A DNA stretch of 15,108 nucleotides, from contig JAUWZH010000029.1 in NCBI GenBank assembly GCA_030615435.1, positions 1-15,108 of the forward strand, given 5' to 3'. How positions within the stretch are numbered: the first letter of the stretch is position 1; each line of letters opens with the position of its first letter. Shown here piece after piece: positions 1 to 8,679 of the stretch. The translations under genes and the position numbers were made by a program. The notes under the pieces were generated by a model. That model saw only the letters and a list, made by a program, of their open reading frames with translations. It ran no database searches and was not told where the DNA came from. This DNA is from Candidatus Brocadiaceae bacterium (GTDB lineage Bacteria; Planctomycetota; Brocadiia; SM23-32).

Positions 1-112
1 CGACCGGCTTGAACTTCAACTGGTAGGCGGCGAACTCGATCCTTGCGGCGGCAAGCTGCTCTGCTTCCCAGTCCAGGTTCTCCTCGATGTAGTCAATTAC
101 CACTACCTTCAT
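1..112 (-). CDS. N-terminus of probable D-isomer-specific 2-hydroxyacid dehydrogenase (partial)
   Basis: Only the first 37 codons are in the window. The protein starts MKVVVIDYIEENLDWEAEQ and continues through a segment ending YQLKFKPV. A first beta strand (KVVVIDYI) followed by an acidic helix and a second strand resembles the N-terminal substrate-binding domain of phosphoglycerate-dehydrogenase-like 2-hydroxyacid dehydrogenases, which reduce or oxidise 2-keto/2-hydroxy acids with NAD(H). The start ATG overlaps the stop of the upstream Gfo/Idh/MocA gene as ATGA, so the two are probably translationally coupled in one leftward operon. No catalytic Arg/Glu/His residues are visible because the gene leaves the window, so the family call rests on the N-terminus alone. 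Any other Rossmann-like protein with a similar first strand is possible. Confidence 0.55.
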   Translation of the reverse strand, partial: MKVVVIDYIEENLDWEAEQLAAARIEFAAYQLKFKPV

Positions 113-1176
113 GATTCGACCTCCATCCAGCGTTTCTCGGAAGCGGACCTGTATATGGCCTCGACGACCTTGAGCACGGCGACGCTGTCTTCGCCGGTGA
201 TCGGAGGGGTGCCGTCCGTCAGGATGGCCTCGGCGAAGGCGCGCACGTACTGCCGTCCCGCGTAACCGGAATACCCCTCCGTGGGCTCCAGCTCGAACTC
301 CACTCTGCGCCGGGGAGCGCCCGAGAAATCCGGAGCGTCGCTGCAGATCTCAAGCACGTCCTTTTCGCCTTCGTAGGCCGGTGCCCACGAGAGCACCCCT
401 TCCGTGCCCCGCACGGCCACGTAAAGGTCGCGCCCGTGAGGGAAGGAGTCCGGCACGGTGTAGCTGATGTCCAGGGAGGCGATCGCCCCCCCGGCGAACC
501 GCAGGAGGGCGAACGAGTTGTCCTCTATGTCGTAATCGGTGTTGACCCTCACGTTCCGGCCGCTTACCTCCACCACCTCATCGGAGAGCATCCACCGCAA
601 GAGGTCTATCCAGTGCACGCCGAGGTTGTACATCGGCCCGCCGCCCGAAGAGGCGCGCTCGAGCATCCACTCGGCGTGTCCCTCGATGTAGCGGTGCAGC
701 CGCCCCGCCGCGCACCGGCCCTCCGCCGCGACGACCCGACCGACGCCGCCGCAGTCCAGGATGCGCTTGAACTCAAGTGCGACCGGATGAAGGCGCCAGC
801 AGTAGCCGGTCGTCAGCTTTACGCCGGCGCGCCTGGCCGCCTGCACGATCTCCTCGGCGCCCGCGGCGCTGGCGGCCATCGGCTTTTCCACCATCAAGTG
901 GACGCCTTTTTCGGCGCACCGGACCGCCGCCTCCGGGCAGTCCACGTGTGGCAGGAAGATCGCGGCGACATCCGGCGCGTCTTCGCCCAGCAGCGCCTCC
1001 ACAGAAGGATAGCCCCGCACGCCGAAATCCGCACAGAAAGGCTCACGAAGGTCCGGGTCCGCTTCGACGACGGCCACGACCTCCGTTTGCGGCACGGCTT
1101 CAAAGAGCGGCATGTAGGATCGCGGGTGGAGGTGTCTCAGCCCGACGATGGCAACCCTGAGTGCCCCTTCCGCCAT
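109..1176 (-). CDS. Gfo/Idh/MocA-family NAD(P)-dependent oxidoreductase
   Basis: A 355-aa protein of normal family length, starting MAEGALRVAIVGLRH. The N-terminal Rossmann domain begins at residues 7-20, where the usual GxGxxG is replaced by a GLRHLH variant. The conserved EKP motif is at residues 97-99, followed by GYCWRLHP. The C-terminal domain has the GGG...GVHWIDLLRW signature (about 178-195) with the conserved His188 and Asp191. The family oxidises or reduces sugars, inositols and related compounds; the substrate cannot be read here. The open frame extends further upstream, but ATG 1176 is preferred because AGGAGA lies 8 nt before it and the protein fold begins there. A consensus promoter lies about 110 nt upstream. 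The stop overlaps the next gene as ATGA. The gene is divergent from a second member of the same superfamily. Confidence 0.9.
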   Translation of the reverse strand: MAEGALRVAIVGLRHLHPRSYMPLFEAVPQTEVVAVVEADPDLREPFCADFGVRGYPSVEALLGEDAPDVAAIFLPHVDCPEAAVRCAEKGVHLMVEKPMAASAAGAEEIVQAARRAGVKLTTGYCWRLHPVALEFKRILDCGGVGRVVAAEGRCAAGRLHRYIEGHAEWMLERASSGGGPMYNLGVHWIDLLRWMLSDEVVEVSGRNVRVNTDYDIEDNSFALLRFAGGAIASLDISYTVPDSFPHGRDLYVAVRGTEGVLSWAPAYEGEKDVLEICSDAPDFSGAPRRRVEFELEPTEGYSGYAGRQYVRAFAEAILTDGTPPITGEDSVAVLKVVEAIYRSASEKRWMEVES

Positions 1177-1294
1177 ATCACAACTCTCCTGCCCGGGATT
1201 CCCGTGATGGCTGCACCGGCCTGCCGCCGCAACGTCGGCCCAGAGGTGAGAATGCGACGCGACAGCGCTATATCGTCCGCCCGTCGAGAGAGGC

Positions 1295-1322
1295 ATTATA
1301 TGGTACGGCAGCACCCTGTCAA
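1295..1322 (-). promoter_or_regulatory. Consensus sigma70 promoter for the leftward oxidoreductase operon
   Basis: Read on the minus strand, TTGACA (1322-1317) and TATAAT (1300-1295) are separated by 16 bp. Both hexamers match the bacterial housekeeping consensus perfectly. Transcription would start near 1288, giving a leader of about 110 nt before ATG 1176. Confidence 0.8.
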
Positions 1323-1482
1323 TGGAAGCGGCCCCTGCACGGGGGGCGGTCCGCCGCCCTTCAAGGGGGCAGAGATCTGTTTTGCTCGTCAATATCCGTT
1401 TCGTGGGGTGTGCGCCTCTCCAACCTTGTGTAAGTTGCTGCCCTGAGGTCACTTGGGAACAGGGGCAAACGCCTTGCGCGAC

Positions 1483-1511
1483 TTGCAGGTCCAAAGCGGG
1501 CCGGGTATTAT
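1483..1511 (+). promoter_or_regulatory. Sigma70-type promoter for the rightward oxidoreductase
   Basis: TTGCAG (1483-1488) and TATTAT (1506-1511) are separated by the optimal 17 bp. Transcription would start near 1518, leaving a short leader of about 30 nt that contains the ribosome binding site (GAGGAG) of the gene starting at 1548. Confidence 0.7.
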
Positions 1512-1547
1512 GAGCCGGCAGAAAACAGCAAGGGTGAGGAGCAGGCA

Positions 1548-2729
1548 ATGGAGAAGGTGCGGGTGGGACTTGTCGGCGCGGGTTTTGCCGCCCGGTTTCA
1601 CGTTGAATGTCTGCGACGGGTTTACGGCGTGGAGGTCAAGCTCGCGGCGGTCACGTCTTTGCACGCGGAGAGCCGCGAGGCATTCGGGCGCGAGCACAGC
1701 ATCCCGGCCTTCGAGAACATCGCGGCGATGCTGGACCACGTTGACCTGCTGGATGTCTGCTCGCCTCCCTATGTGCATGAAGAAGCCATTCTGGCTGCCG
1801 CCGCTGCGGGGAAGGGCGTCATCTGCGAGAAGCCGCTGACCGGTCATTTCGGCCCCGCTGGTGCGGACGAAAGCTATCGCGGCGATCTGGCCTCGAAGGC
1901 GCAGATGCAGGAGGACGTCCTGGCGCGGCTGGAACGCATCGCAGCAGCCGTGCGGGATGCGGGGGTGTTCTTCGGGTATGCCGAGAACTTCGTCTACGCC
2001 CCAAGCGTGCAGAAGGAGCGGGAGATCGTTGAGAAGACGGGCGCACAGATCCTGCGGATGTTCGGGGAGGAGTCTCACAACGGCTCCGAATCCCCCGTCT
2101 ATGGCATCTGGCGCTTCTCCGGCGGCGGGTCGTTGATAGGGAAGGGCTGCCACCCGCTGGGGGGGCTGCTGTATCTGAAGCGCGTTGAAGGCGCGGCGCG
2201 GGACGGCCGGCCGATCCGCCCGGTCAGCGTCACCGCGCGGACGCATCAGATCACGCGCCTGCCGGGCTACCGGGACCTCGGCCTGATTCGCACGGAGTAT
2301 CACGACATTGAAGATTACGGCTTCATGCATGTCGTCTTTGAGGACGGCACCGTGGCGGACGTGGTCACGAGCGAGGTGGTGCTCGGGGGCATTTACGATT
2401 ACGTGGAGGTGTTCGCCAACAATCACCGCACCCGCTGCTGCCTGAGCCCCGCCGGGCTGGTGGGCACTTACAATCCGCGCGGCGAACAGTACGAAGACAT
2501 CTACATCGTGGAGAAGGCGAGCACGAAGGAAGGTTGGAGCCAGGCCGCGCCCGACGAGAACTTCACCATGGGCTACGGACCGGAGCTGCAGGATTTCCTG
2601 TGGTGCGCGGCGAGGCAAGAGAAACCGCAGTCGGACCTGGACCTCGCGTTGGATACCACAGCGACGATCTACGCTGCGTACGTCTCCGACGAGAACAGGG
2701 GGGCGGAGGTCCCCGTTTGGGGCATCTAA
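1548..2729 (+). CDS. Gfo/Idh/MocA-family oxidoreductase (second, divergent copy)
   Basis: A 393-aa protein with a clear Rossmann motif, VGLVGAGFAARFH (residues 6-18; GxGxxA type), then CSPPYVHEEAIL, the EKP motif at 94-96 and GYAENF at 143-148. The C-terminal domain carries GGGSLIGKGCHPLG (192-205), the usual cofactor/substrate-facing segment. An insertion of about 30 residues after EKP (100-130) and the longer C-terminus make it larger than the neighbouring paralogue, and the two are clearly different subfamilies. ATG 1548 is preceded by GAGGAG with 6-nt spacing and by a good promoter. It would oxidise or reduce a sugar-like substrate with NAD(P); the substrate is unknown. The next gene downstream starts 147 bp later on the same strand. 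Confidence 0.9.
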   Translation: MEKVRVGLVGAGFAARFHVECLRRVYGVEVKLAAVTSLHAESREAFGREHSIPAFENIAAMLDHVDLLDVCSPPYVHEEAILAAAAAGKGVICEKPLTGHFGPAGADESYRGDLASKAQMQEDVLARLERIAAAVRDAGVFFGYAENFVYAPSVQKEREIVEKTGAQILRMFGEESHNGSESPVYGIWRFSGGGSLIGKGCHPLGGLLYLKRVEGAARDGRPIRPVSVTARTHQITRLPGYRDLGLIRTEYHDIEDYGFMHVVFEDGTVADVVTSEVVLGGIYDYVEVFANNHRTRCCLSPAGLVGTYNPRGEQYEDIYIVEKASTKEGWSQAAPDENFTMGYGPELQDFLWCAARQEKPQSDLDLALDTTATIYAAYVSDENRGAEVPVWGI

Positions 2730-2876
2730 TGCCGACCGCCGGCCGGATCTCTCGGCGCGCGCGGCGAGGCAGCGAGCAAGTCCTGCCCAGCCCGGTGCCA
2801 CATGGAACGCAGGCCGGGGAGAACGCCAGGATTTACGTAGACCTTTGCTACAGCGCGATGCGAGAAAGGGAAGGGG

Positions 2877-4340
2877 ATGTCAATACCGGTCCTGAGGGGG
2901 GGGCGGCTCGAGTTCCTCAGTGAGAAGGATGTCCAGCGCATCCATTCCGCGGTGGTGCGGGTGCTCGGCGAGGTCGGCGTGAGGATGGAGCACAGGCCGG
3001 CCCTGGAGGCGATGCGCGACGGCGGGTGTGAGGTGGACTTCGCCGGGCACATGGTCCGCGTGCCGGAGCACGTCCTGCGCCAGGCCCTCGCGACCGCTCC
3101 GTCTCAGTTTACGCTCGCCGGGCAGCAGCCGGAATTCGACGTATTCGTGGACCTGGAAAGGATATACACGATAGGGGGTTCGAGTGCTCTCTACGTCCTG
3201 GGTCTCGATGGCGAGCGCCGCTCCGCCACGCTGCGGGACCTGGTCGAGCTGACCAGGCTCCAGGATGCTCTGGAGAGCCTCCACATCATGCACGCCATCG
3301 TCGTCCCCCAGGACATACCGCAGCCTGGCTTCGACCGGATACTGTTCGCGAACGTCGTGCCCAACACCTCCCGCAACTATTACTCCCAGGGGCAGGGCGC
3401 CCGGTCCATTCGCGATCAGGTCGAGATGGCTTCCGTGATCCTGGGGTCAGGGGAGGACATCCGCCGACGTCCCATATTCACCATCGTCCTGTGCATGGTG
3501 AGCCCCCTTCTTCATCCGGGCATCCGGCTGGAGGAGCTGATGGAGTGCGTGAAGCACGGGATACCGATCTATGTTGAAGTGGACCCCCAGCTTGGTGGCA
3601 CCACCCCCATGACCATCGCTGGCGCCCTGGTGGAGGAGTGCGCGAACGTGCTCGCCGGGGTGACCCTGGCCCAGACACTTTCGCCGGGACACCCCTGCAT
3701 CTTCGCCATTGCCTCGGGAGTCACGGACATGAGCACCGGCAACTACTCGGGGGCGGCGCCGCGCGCCTGTCTGCTCCACGCGGCGACCGCGCAGATGGCC
3801 CACTTCTACGGCCTGCCCTTCCAGGGTGGCACGGGCATTGACGCCACGGTGCCGGACGCCCAGGCGGGCTACGAGCGCGCGCTCCAGGTGCTGACGAACG
3901 CCCTGGCCGGCACCAATTTCATTCACCTCTCCATCGGCCTGATGGAGCAGATGCTGCTGGCTTCCTATGAGCAATGCGTGATTGACGACGAGATTGTCAG
4001 TGCCGCCTTCCACATCGCGCGCGGCATCGAGGTGAACGACGACACGATTGCCTTCGATGTCATCAAGGAACTCGGTCCCGCCAACGCGCAGTACCTGACG
4101 CACGAACACACACTGCGTCATCTGCGGAAGCTCTTCTGGCCCCCGAAGATCACCAACCGGCAGAAATGGGACGCCTGGATGGCCGCCGGCGGGAAGGACA
4201 TGAGGGAACGCGCCCGCGAGCGTGCGCGGGAGATCCTGGCCGAACACCACCCGCAGTACCTCTCCGAAGCCGCGGTGCAGCAGATCCACCGAATCGCCCA
4301 ATCGGCCCAGGAGCAGGCCGTGCGTGAGCAGTCCGCGTGA
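2877..4340 (+). CDS. Trimethylamine methyltransferase MttB-family protein, non-pyrrolysine type
   Basis: A 487-aa protein matching the MttB/MtgB superfamily along its length. It opens with LEFLSEKDVQRIH and a helical N-terminal part, has the barrel-core segment SGAAPRACLLHAATAQMAHF (291-310) followed by GGTGIDATVPDAQAGYE (317-333), then ASYEQCVIDDE, and a C-terminus with HTLRHLRKLFWPPKITNRQ and WDAWMAAGGK. Pyrrolysine-containing MttB demethylates trimethylamine; homologues without pyrrolysine, such as MtgB, demethylate quaternary amines and pass the methyl group to a corrinoid protein. No in-frame amber codon interrupts this gene and it ends in TGA, so it is the non-pyrrolysine kind with unknown substrate. 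No corrinoid protein or reactivase gene is nearby. GGGAAGGGG directly precedes ATG 2877. The 147-bp upstream gap shows no convincing promoter. Confidence 0.85.
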   Translation: MSIPVLRGGRLEFLSEKDVQRIHSAVVRVLGEVGVRMEHRPALEAMRDGGCEVDFAGHMVRVPEHVLRQALATAPSQFTLAGQQPEFDVFVDLERIYTIGGSSALYVLGLDGERRSATLRDLVELTRLQDALESLHIMHAIVVPQDIPQPGFDRILFANVVPNTSRNYYSQGQGARSIRDQVEMASVILGSGEDIRRRPIFTIVLCMVSPLLHPGIRLEELMECVKHGIPIYVEVDPQLGGTTPMTIAGALVEECANVLAGVTLAQTLSPGHPCIFAIASGVTDMSTGNYSGAAPRACLLHAATAQMAHFYGLPFQGGTGIDATVPDAQAGYERALQVLTNALAGTNFIHLSIGLMEQMLLASYEQCVIDDEIVSAAFHIARGIEVNDDTIAFDVIKELGPANAQYLTHEHTLRHLRKLFWPPKITNRQKWDAWMAAGGKDMRERARERAREILAEHHPQYLSEAAVQQIHRIAQSAQEQAVREQSA

Positions 4341-4469
4341 GGATGGCCGGGACTGGCCTGTCTCCTTGTGTACAGGATCGGACGCCCCTGTAGTCCGGCC
4401 GGCCGTCGTCGCGCGGAGCGGGAAGACTTGCCGCGTGAGCGACCGGCAAAGAAGGGGAGGGCGCTCGAC

Positions 4470-5354
4470 GTGAAAGACAAGGGGCGGGTGCTGGTGGGGG
4501 TTGCCGGATGGTCATATCAGGACTGGAAGGGCGTAGTTTACCCCCGCCGCGAGAGGAACAATCTCTCCTTCATGGCGCGGTTTCTCGATTGCGTCGAGAT
4601 AAACAGCTCCTTCTACAGGCCCTTCAGTGCGCGTGTTGCGGAGAAGTGGCTCCGGGACGTCTCCCGGAACGAAAGGTTCACCTTCGCCGCCAAGCTATGG
4701 TCGCGCTTCACCCACGAGGTGAACGAACCCTATCCGGACTCGGCGGTGGATGGGGTCAGGGAGGGATTCGCCGCGCTGCAGGACGCAGGCAGGCTCAGCG
4801 GCATCTTGATTCAGTTTCCCTTCCACTTTCGGGACGCTCGGGCGAATCGAGAGAGGCTCCGGAGGATTGCCGAGGATTTTGCGGGTTTTCCCGGAATCCT
4901 CGAGGTTCGGGACGACTCCTGGGCCCGGCCCGAGGCGCTGGAGTTCATAAGTGGCTTGAAGCTCAGTATCGCCTGCCTGGACATGCCCCTGACTCACCGC
5001 TCTTTCAGGGAAAAGGCCGTTGTAACGGGACCGATCGGCTACCTCCGACTGCACGGAAGGAACTACGAGACGTGGTTCAGCAAGGAGGCCGGGCGCGACG
5101 ACAGGTACAATTACCTTTATTCGGACGAAGAGCTGGGGTCCGTTCTCGAACGCATCGAGAGGCTGCGAGATATGGCGGAACGGGCCGTGGTGATATGGAA
5201 CAATCACTACAGGGGCCAGGCCGTCGTCAACGCCCTGGAGAGCCTCCACCGCATCAGGGGCGAAAGGGTGGAGGTGCCGCCGCTGCTCGCCGAGACCTAT
5301 CCGCGGCTCAGAGAGATTGCGCGGGAACAACAGGGAGGACTTTTCGAGCATTGA
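4470..5354 (+). CDS. DUF72 (YecE-like) TIM-barrel protein
   Basis: A 294-aa protein when started at GTG 4470, which is chosen because GGGGAGG lies 9 nt upstream and the family core VLVGVAGWSYQDW begins a few residues in; an ATG at 4368 would add 34 poorly conserved, Arg-rich residues. Family signatures visible are GVAGWSYQDW, CVEINSSFY, ILIQFPFHF, LRLHGRN and VIWNNHYRGQAVVNAL. DUF72/YecE proteins are predicted TIM barrels of uncertain biochemical function, thought to resemble phosphate-binding hydrolases, so no reaction is assigned. It follows the MttB-like gene by 129 bp on the same strand and may be cotranscribed. Its last 47 bp overlap, tail to tail, the remnant of a DnaE OB-fold domain. 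Confidence 0.88.
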   Translation: MKDKGRVLVGVAGWSYQDWKGVVYPRRERNNLSFMARFLDCVEINSSFYRPFSARVAEKWLRDVSRNERFTFAAKLWSRFTHEVNEPYPDSAVDGVREGFAALQDAGRLSGILIQFPFHFRDARANRERLRRIAEDFAGFPGILEVRDDSWARPEALEFISGLKLSIACLDMPLTHRSFREKAVVTGPIGYLRLHGRNYETWFSKEAGRDDRYNYLYSDEELGSVLERIERLRDMAERAVVIWNNHYRGQAVVNALESLHRIRGERVEVPPLLAETYPRLREIAREQQGGLFEH

Positions 5355-5662
5355 CGCTCAGGGCGCCATATTGGCTTTCCACTTTGCCTGTCACCACATA
5401 TGGCCCATAGCCGTCAATGTGGGGGCCGAATTCTCGGTAGGTTCCGGGGAACATGGTCACTTCGAACACGTCTTTTTCGTCCTCCAGGGTGAGGAATTCC
5501 ATGTAGTGCCCGTTTTTCGTAGGGGGTCCTGTGCACGGCTGAAAGCACTCCGGCGATGCGCACCTCTTTGCCCACCATCTCCGGCAGCGCCCCGCTGTCA
5601 ATCAGGTCTCCGCTGTCCATGGTCGGGCTCTGCCCCCCATCGCCCCTGTCCGCCGCCCTCAA
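5308..5662 (-). pseudogene. Frameshifted remnant of the DNA polymerase III alpha (DnaE) C-terminal OB-fold
   Basis: Two overlapping minus-strand frames together read like the OB-fold near the C-terminus of bacterial DnaE. The upstream frame gives SGALPEMVGKEVRIAGVLSA, and the downstream frame gives TKNGHYMEFLTLEDEKDVFE, then VTMFPGTYREFG and GPYVVTGKVESQYG. In DnaE this domain binds single-stranded DNA. The frames join if one base is removed from a run of five G at 5522-5526 (five C on the coding strand), restoring VHRTPTKNGHYMEF. Only about 115 residues remain, with no PHP, palm or finger domains upstream, because the stop of the HD-GYP gene lies 80 bp away. Possible starts are TTG 5662 or ATG 5620, neither with a strong ribosome site. 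It is either a decayed gene end or a free-standing OB protein with a real or sequencing frameshift. Confidence 0.7.
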
Positions 5663-5741
5663 TGAGCGGGGTGCGCCTTGCGCGGGTCCCGCCCCCTCGG
5701 CTTATCCGGAATCGGCAAGGCCCCCGATGCCACCGCAGCAC

Positions 5742-6857
<1,116 letters not shown>

Positions 6858-6932
6858 TGGCACCTTTCCTTTACTGTGGCGCCCATGCGCTCGACTCCTT
6901 GGCCACTGCGTTTGCGTCCGGACTCCGTGCAC

Positions 6933-8537
6933 TCATTGCCCCGATGCCAGGACTGTCCGCATGGCCTCCCGCAGCCGGTCCAATGTTACCGGCTTGGATA
7001 GCACTAGGTCAACGGCTGCCGGCTCTTCCCCCGCAGCCTCCATCATGTCGCCGAAGCCCGTGAGCAGGATGACGGGTTTCTTCGGCACTTCGTTCTTGAT
7101 TATGGCGGCAAGCTGGTCGCCGCTGAACTCAGGCATGGCCCGGTCGGTAATCACCAGGTCGAACCAGCCGGCACGGAACTTCCGAAGGCCTTCAGCCCCA
7201 TCGGCCGCCGTCTCGACCTTGTGACCGTCGGTTTTCAGGTACTCCCTCAGGAGCTCGCGCGGCCCGTGTTGGTCCTCAACAACCAGCACGCTCAGGGTGC
7301 GCTGCCATGCCTCGGGCTGCGCCGGCGCCCCTGCCTGCGGTTCCGCTTCCTTGCTCGGCAGGCGGATGCGAACTGTCGTCCCTCTCCCTTGCTCGCTTTC
7401 GATCTCGATCGTCCCGTTGTGCCGCCGCACGATGCCCTGAACGACCGAGAGCCCCAGGCCCGTGCCGTCGGCGCTCTTGGAGGTGAAAAACGGATCCAGA
7501 CAGTGTTTCCGGACTTCTTCGCTCATGCCGACGCCGGTGTCGCTGACCTCGAGGAGCACCTCACCCTCCTCGGAGCGGGTGCGCAGTGTCATCGTGCCAC
7601 CTTCGGGCATCGCCTCTACGCTGTTGAAAATCAGGTTGGTGAGCATCGCGTGCAGTTCGGCCTCGTTGCCGGCGACGAAGGGGACGTTCTCGAGATGGGT
7701 TTCCACCTTTATCTGGATGCCCTGGCCCGCTGCGTCTTCTTTCCATCGCGGCTCAGTGAGCGAAATGGCTTCCTGGACCAGTGCGTTGGGGGAAAGGGAG
7801 GAGAAGGCTTCGTTTTCCTGACAGGGGCGATAGAACTGGCGCATCCGGCGGACAACCGCGGCGGCGTCGCTCGCGGCGGTGCGCATGAGCTCCAAGTACC
7901 GCGTCACTCGCTGCCTGTCGTCCAGCATCTCGGGCTTCTGGAGCAGCAAGTCGGTGAAACCCAGGATGGACGACAGCGCGTTGTTGAAATCGTGCGCTAT
8001 GCCGCTGGCCAACTGCACCAGCGCCCGCTGGCGTTCCTGGTAGATGAGCTGGTCCTGTGTTCGGCGTAATTCCTCGAGCGCCTCTTGGAGACTGCGGTTC
8101 GTCTCCTTGAGCTCCTCCTGCGCCCGCCTGCGCTCCATGGCCGACCTGTACTGCTCCAGGGCGTGGCGCACGGACCGTTCCAGGACCTCGCAGTTGAAGC
8201 TCTCCTTGATCAGGTAGTCCGTGGCGCCGCGCTTCATCGCCTGCACGGCCGCCTCCTCATTGCCCGTGCCGGTGAGCAGGATGATGGGCAGGTGCGTTCC
8301 TGTGGCCTTGATGTCGTTGAGGATGTCGAGCCCGGTCACCGCTTCGCCGAGCCGCAGGTCGAGAAAGGCAAGGTCGTATTGTCCCCCGCCAAGGCGGTTG
8401 TGCGCCTGCTCGGGCGTGCTGACGTGGTCCACCTCCATGCGGTACGCCTCGGACGCCGCGGCATACCGGCGGAAGGCGAACGCGTCATCCGGGTCATCTT
8501 CCACCAGGAGAATCCGCAGGTTACTCAGCTCACTCAT
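6933..8537 (-). CDS. Hybrid sensor histidine kinase, REC-HisKA-HATPase-REC, soluble
   Basis: A 534-aa protein with no signal peptide or membrane segment. Order: N-terminal receiver (8-125; phospho-acceptor Asp60 in LAFLDLRLG, Lys111 in LIKES), a coiled-coil helix (130-170), the dimerisation/phosphotransfer domain with His182 in ASGIAHDFNNALSSILGF, an HATPase_c domain with the N box NLIFNSVEAMPEGG, G1 DTGVGM (333-338), DPFFTSK and G2 GTGLGLS (358-364), and a C-terminal receiver (415-534; Asp465 in ITDRAMPE, Lys515 in LSKP). The input appears to be phosphorylation of the first receiver rather than a ligand-binding domain, so it probably acts inside a phosphorelay. The gene is upstream of and in line with the REC-HD-GYP gene. 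The ribosome site (AGGCAGG) is modest. Confidence 0.92.
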   Translation of the reverse strand: MSELSNLRILLVEDDPDDAFAFRRYAAASEAYRMEVDHVSTPEQAHNRLGGGQYDLAFLDLRLGEAVTGLDILNDIKATGTHLPIILLTGTGNEEAAVQAMKRGATDYLIKESFNCEVLERSVRHALEQYRSAMERRRAQEELKETNRSLQEALEELRRTQDQLIYQERQRALVQLASGIAHDFNNALSSILGFTDLLLQKPEMLDDRQRVTRYLELMRTAASDAAAVVRRMRQFYRPCQENEAFSSLSPNALVQEAISLTEPRWKEDAAGQGIQIKVETHLENVPFVAGNEAELHAMLTNLIFNSVEAMPEGGTMTLRTRSEEGEVLLEVSDTGVGMSEEVRKHCLDPFFTSKSADGTGLGLSVVQGIVRRHNGTIEIESEQGRGTTVRIRLPSKEAEPQAGAPAQPEAWQRTLSVLVVEDQHGPRELLREYLKTDGHKVETAADGAEGLRKFRAGWFDLVITDRAMPEFSGDQLAAIIKNEVPKKPVILLTGFGDMMEAAGEEPAAVDLVLSKPVTLDRLREAMRTVLASGQ

Positions 8538-8595
8538 GGCCTACCTGCCTGCTCGGTTCACGGTTTCCTCAGGTATGACGTTCTGTCTATCCTGT

Positions 8596-8625
8596 ATCTT
8601 ATTGCCAGAGTGCTGCTTGCATCAA
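8596..8625 (-). promoter_or_regulatory. Possible promoter of the histidine kinase / HD-GYP operon
   Basis: On the minus strand, TTGATG (8625-8620) and TAAGAT (8601-8596) are separated by 18 bp, about 60 bp upstream of ATG 8537. Each hexamer matches consensus at 4 of 6 positions, so this is a modest candidate. It would separate the signalling operon from the xylulokinase gene upstream. Confidence 0.35.
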
Positions 8626-8647
8626 GCCCTTGCCTGGGCTGGCGCAC

Positions 8648-8679
8648 GGGACGCAGGGTGCCACTTTCCGCTGCGTCCC
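8648..8679 (-). terminator. Stem-loop directly after the xylulokinase stop codon
   Basis: A perfect 9-bp inverted repeat, GGGACGCAG (8648-8656) and CTGCGTCCC (8671-8679), has a 14-nt loop and touches the TAG stop codon. No T run follows in the minus direction, so it is not a classical intrinsic terminator; it may protect the 3' end of the mRNA or help a factor-dependent stop. Confidence 0.4.

Larger units (their letters stand above)
1177..1547. promoter_or_regulatory. Divergent control region between two oxidoreductase genes
   Basis: This 371-bp gap separates two divergent Gfo/Idh/MocA genes and carries a strong promoter for each direction (entered separately). The roughly 160 bp between the two -35 boxes includes a perfect GC-rich inverted repeat, GGGCGG-TCCG-CCGCCC at 1344-1359, 21 bp upstream of the leftward -35 box, which is a candidate operator. 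No convincing gene is seen in it; reading frames crossing it are upstream extensions of the flanking genes. Confidence 0.7.

Noticed and set aside
1449..2801. A 450-codon minus-strand open frame
   Set aside because: It lies opposite the second Gfo/Idh/MocA gene, which has clear motifs, a promoter and a ribosome site.
3447..4301. A 284-codon minus-strand open frame
   Set aside because: It is a shadow of the MttB-like gene, with no motifs of its own.
2877..4340. Possible pyrrolysine (amber read-through) in the MttB-like gene
   Set aside because: No in-frame TAG occurs, and the protein is full length ending in TGA.
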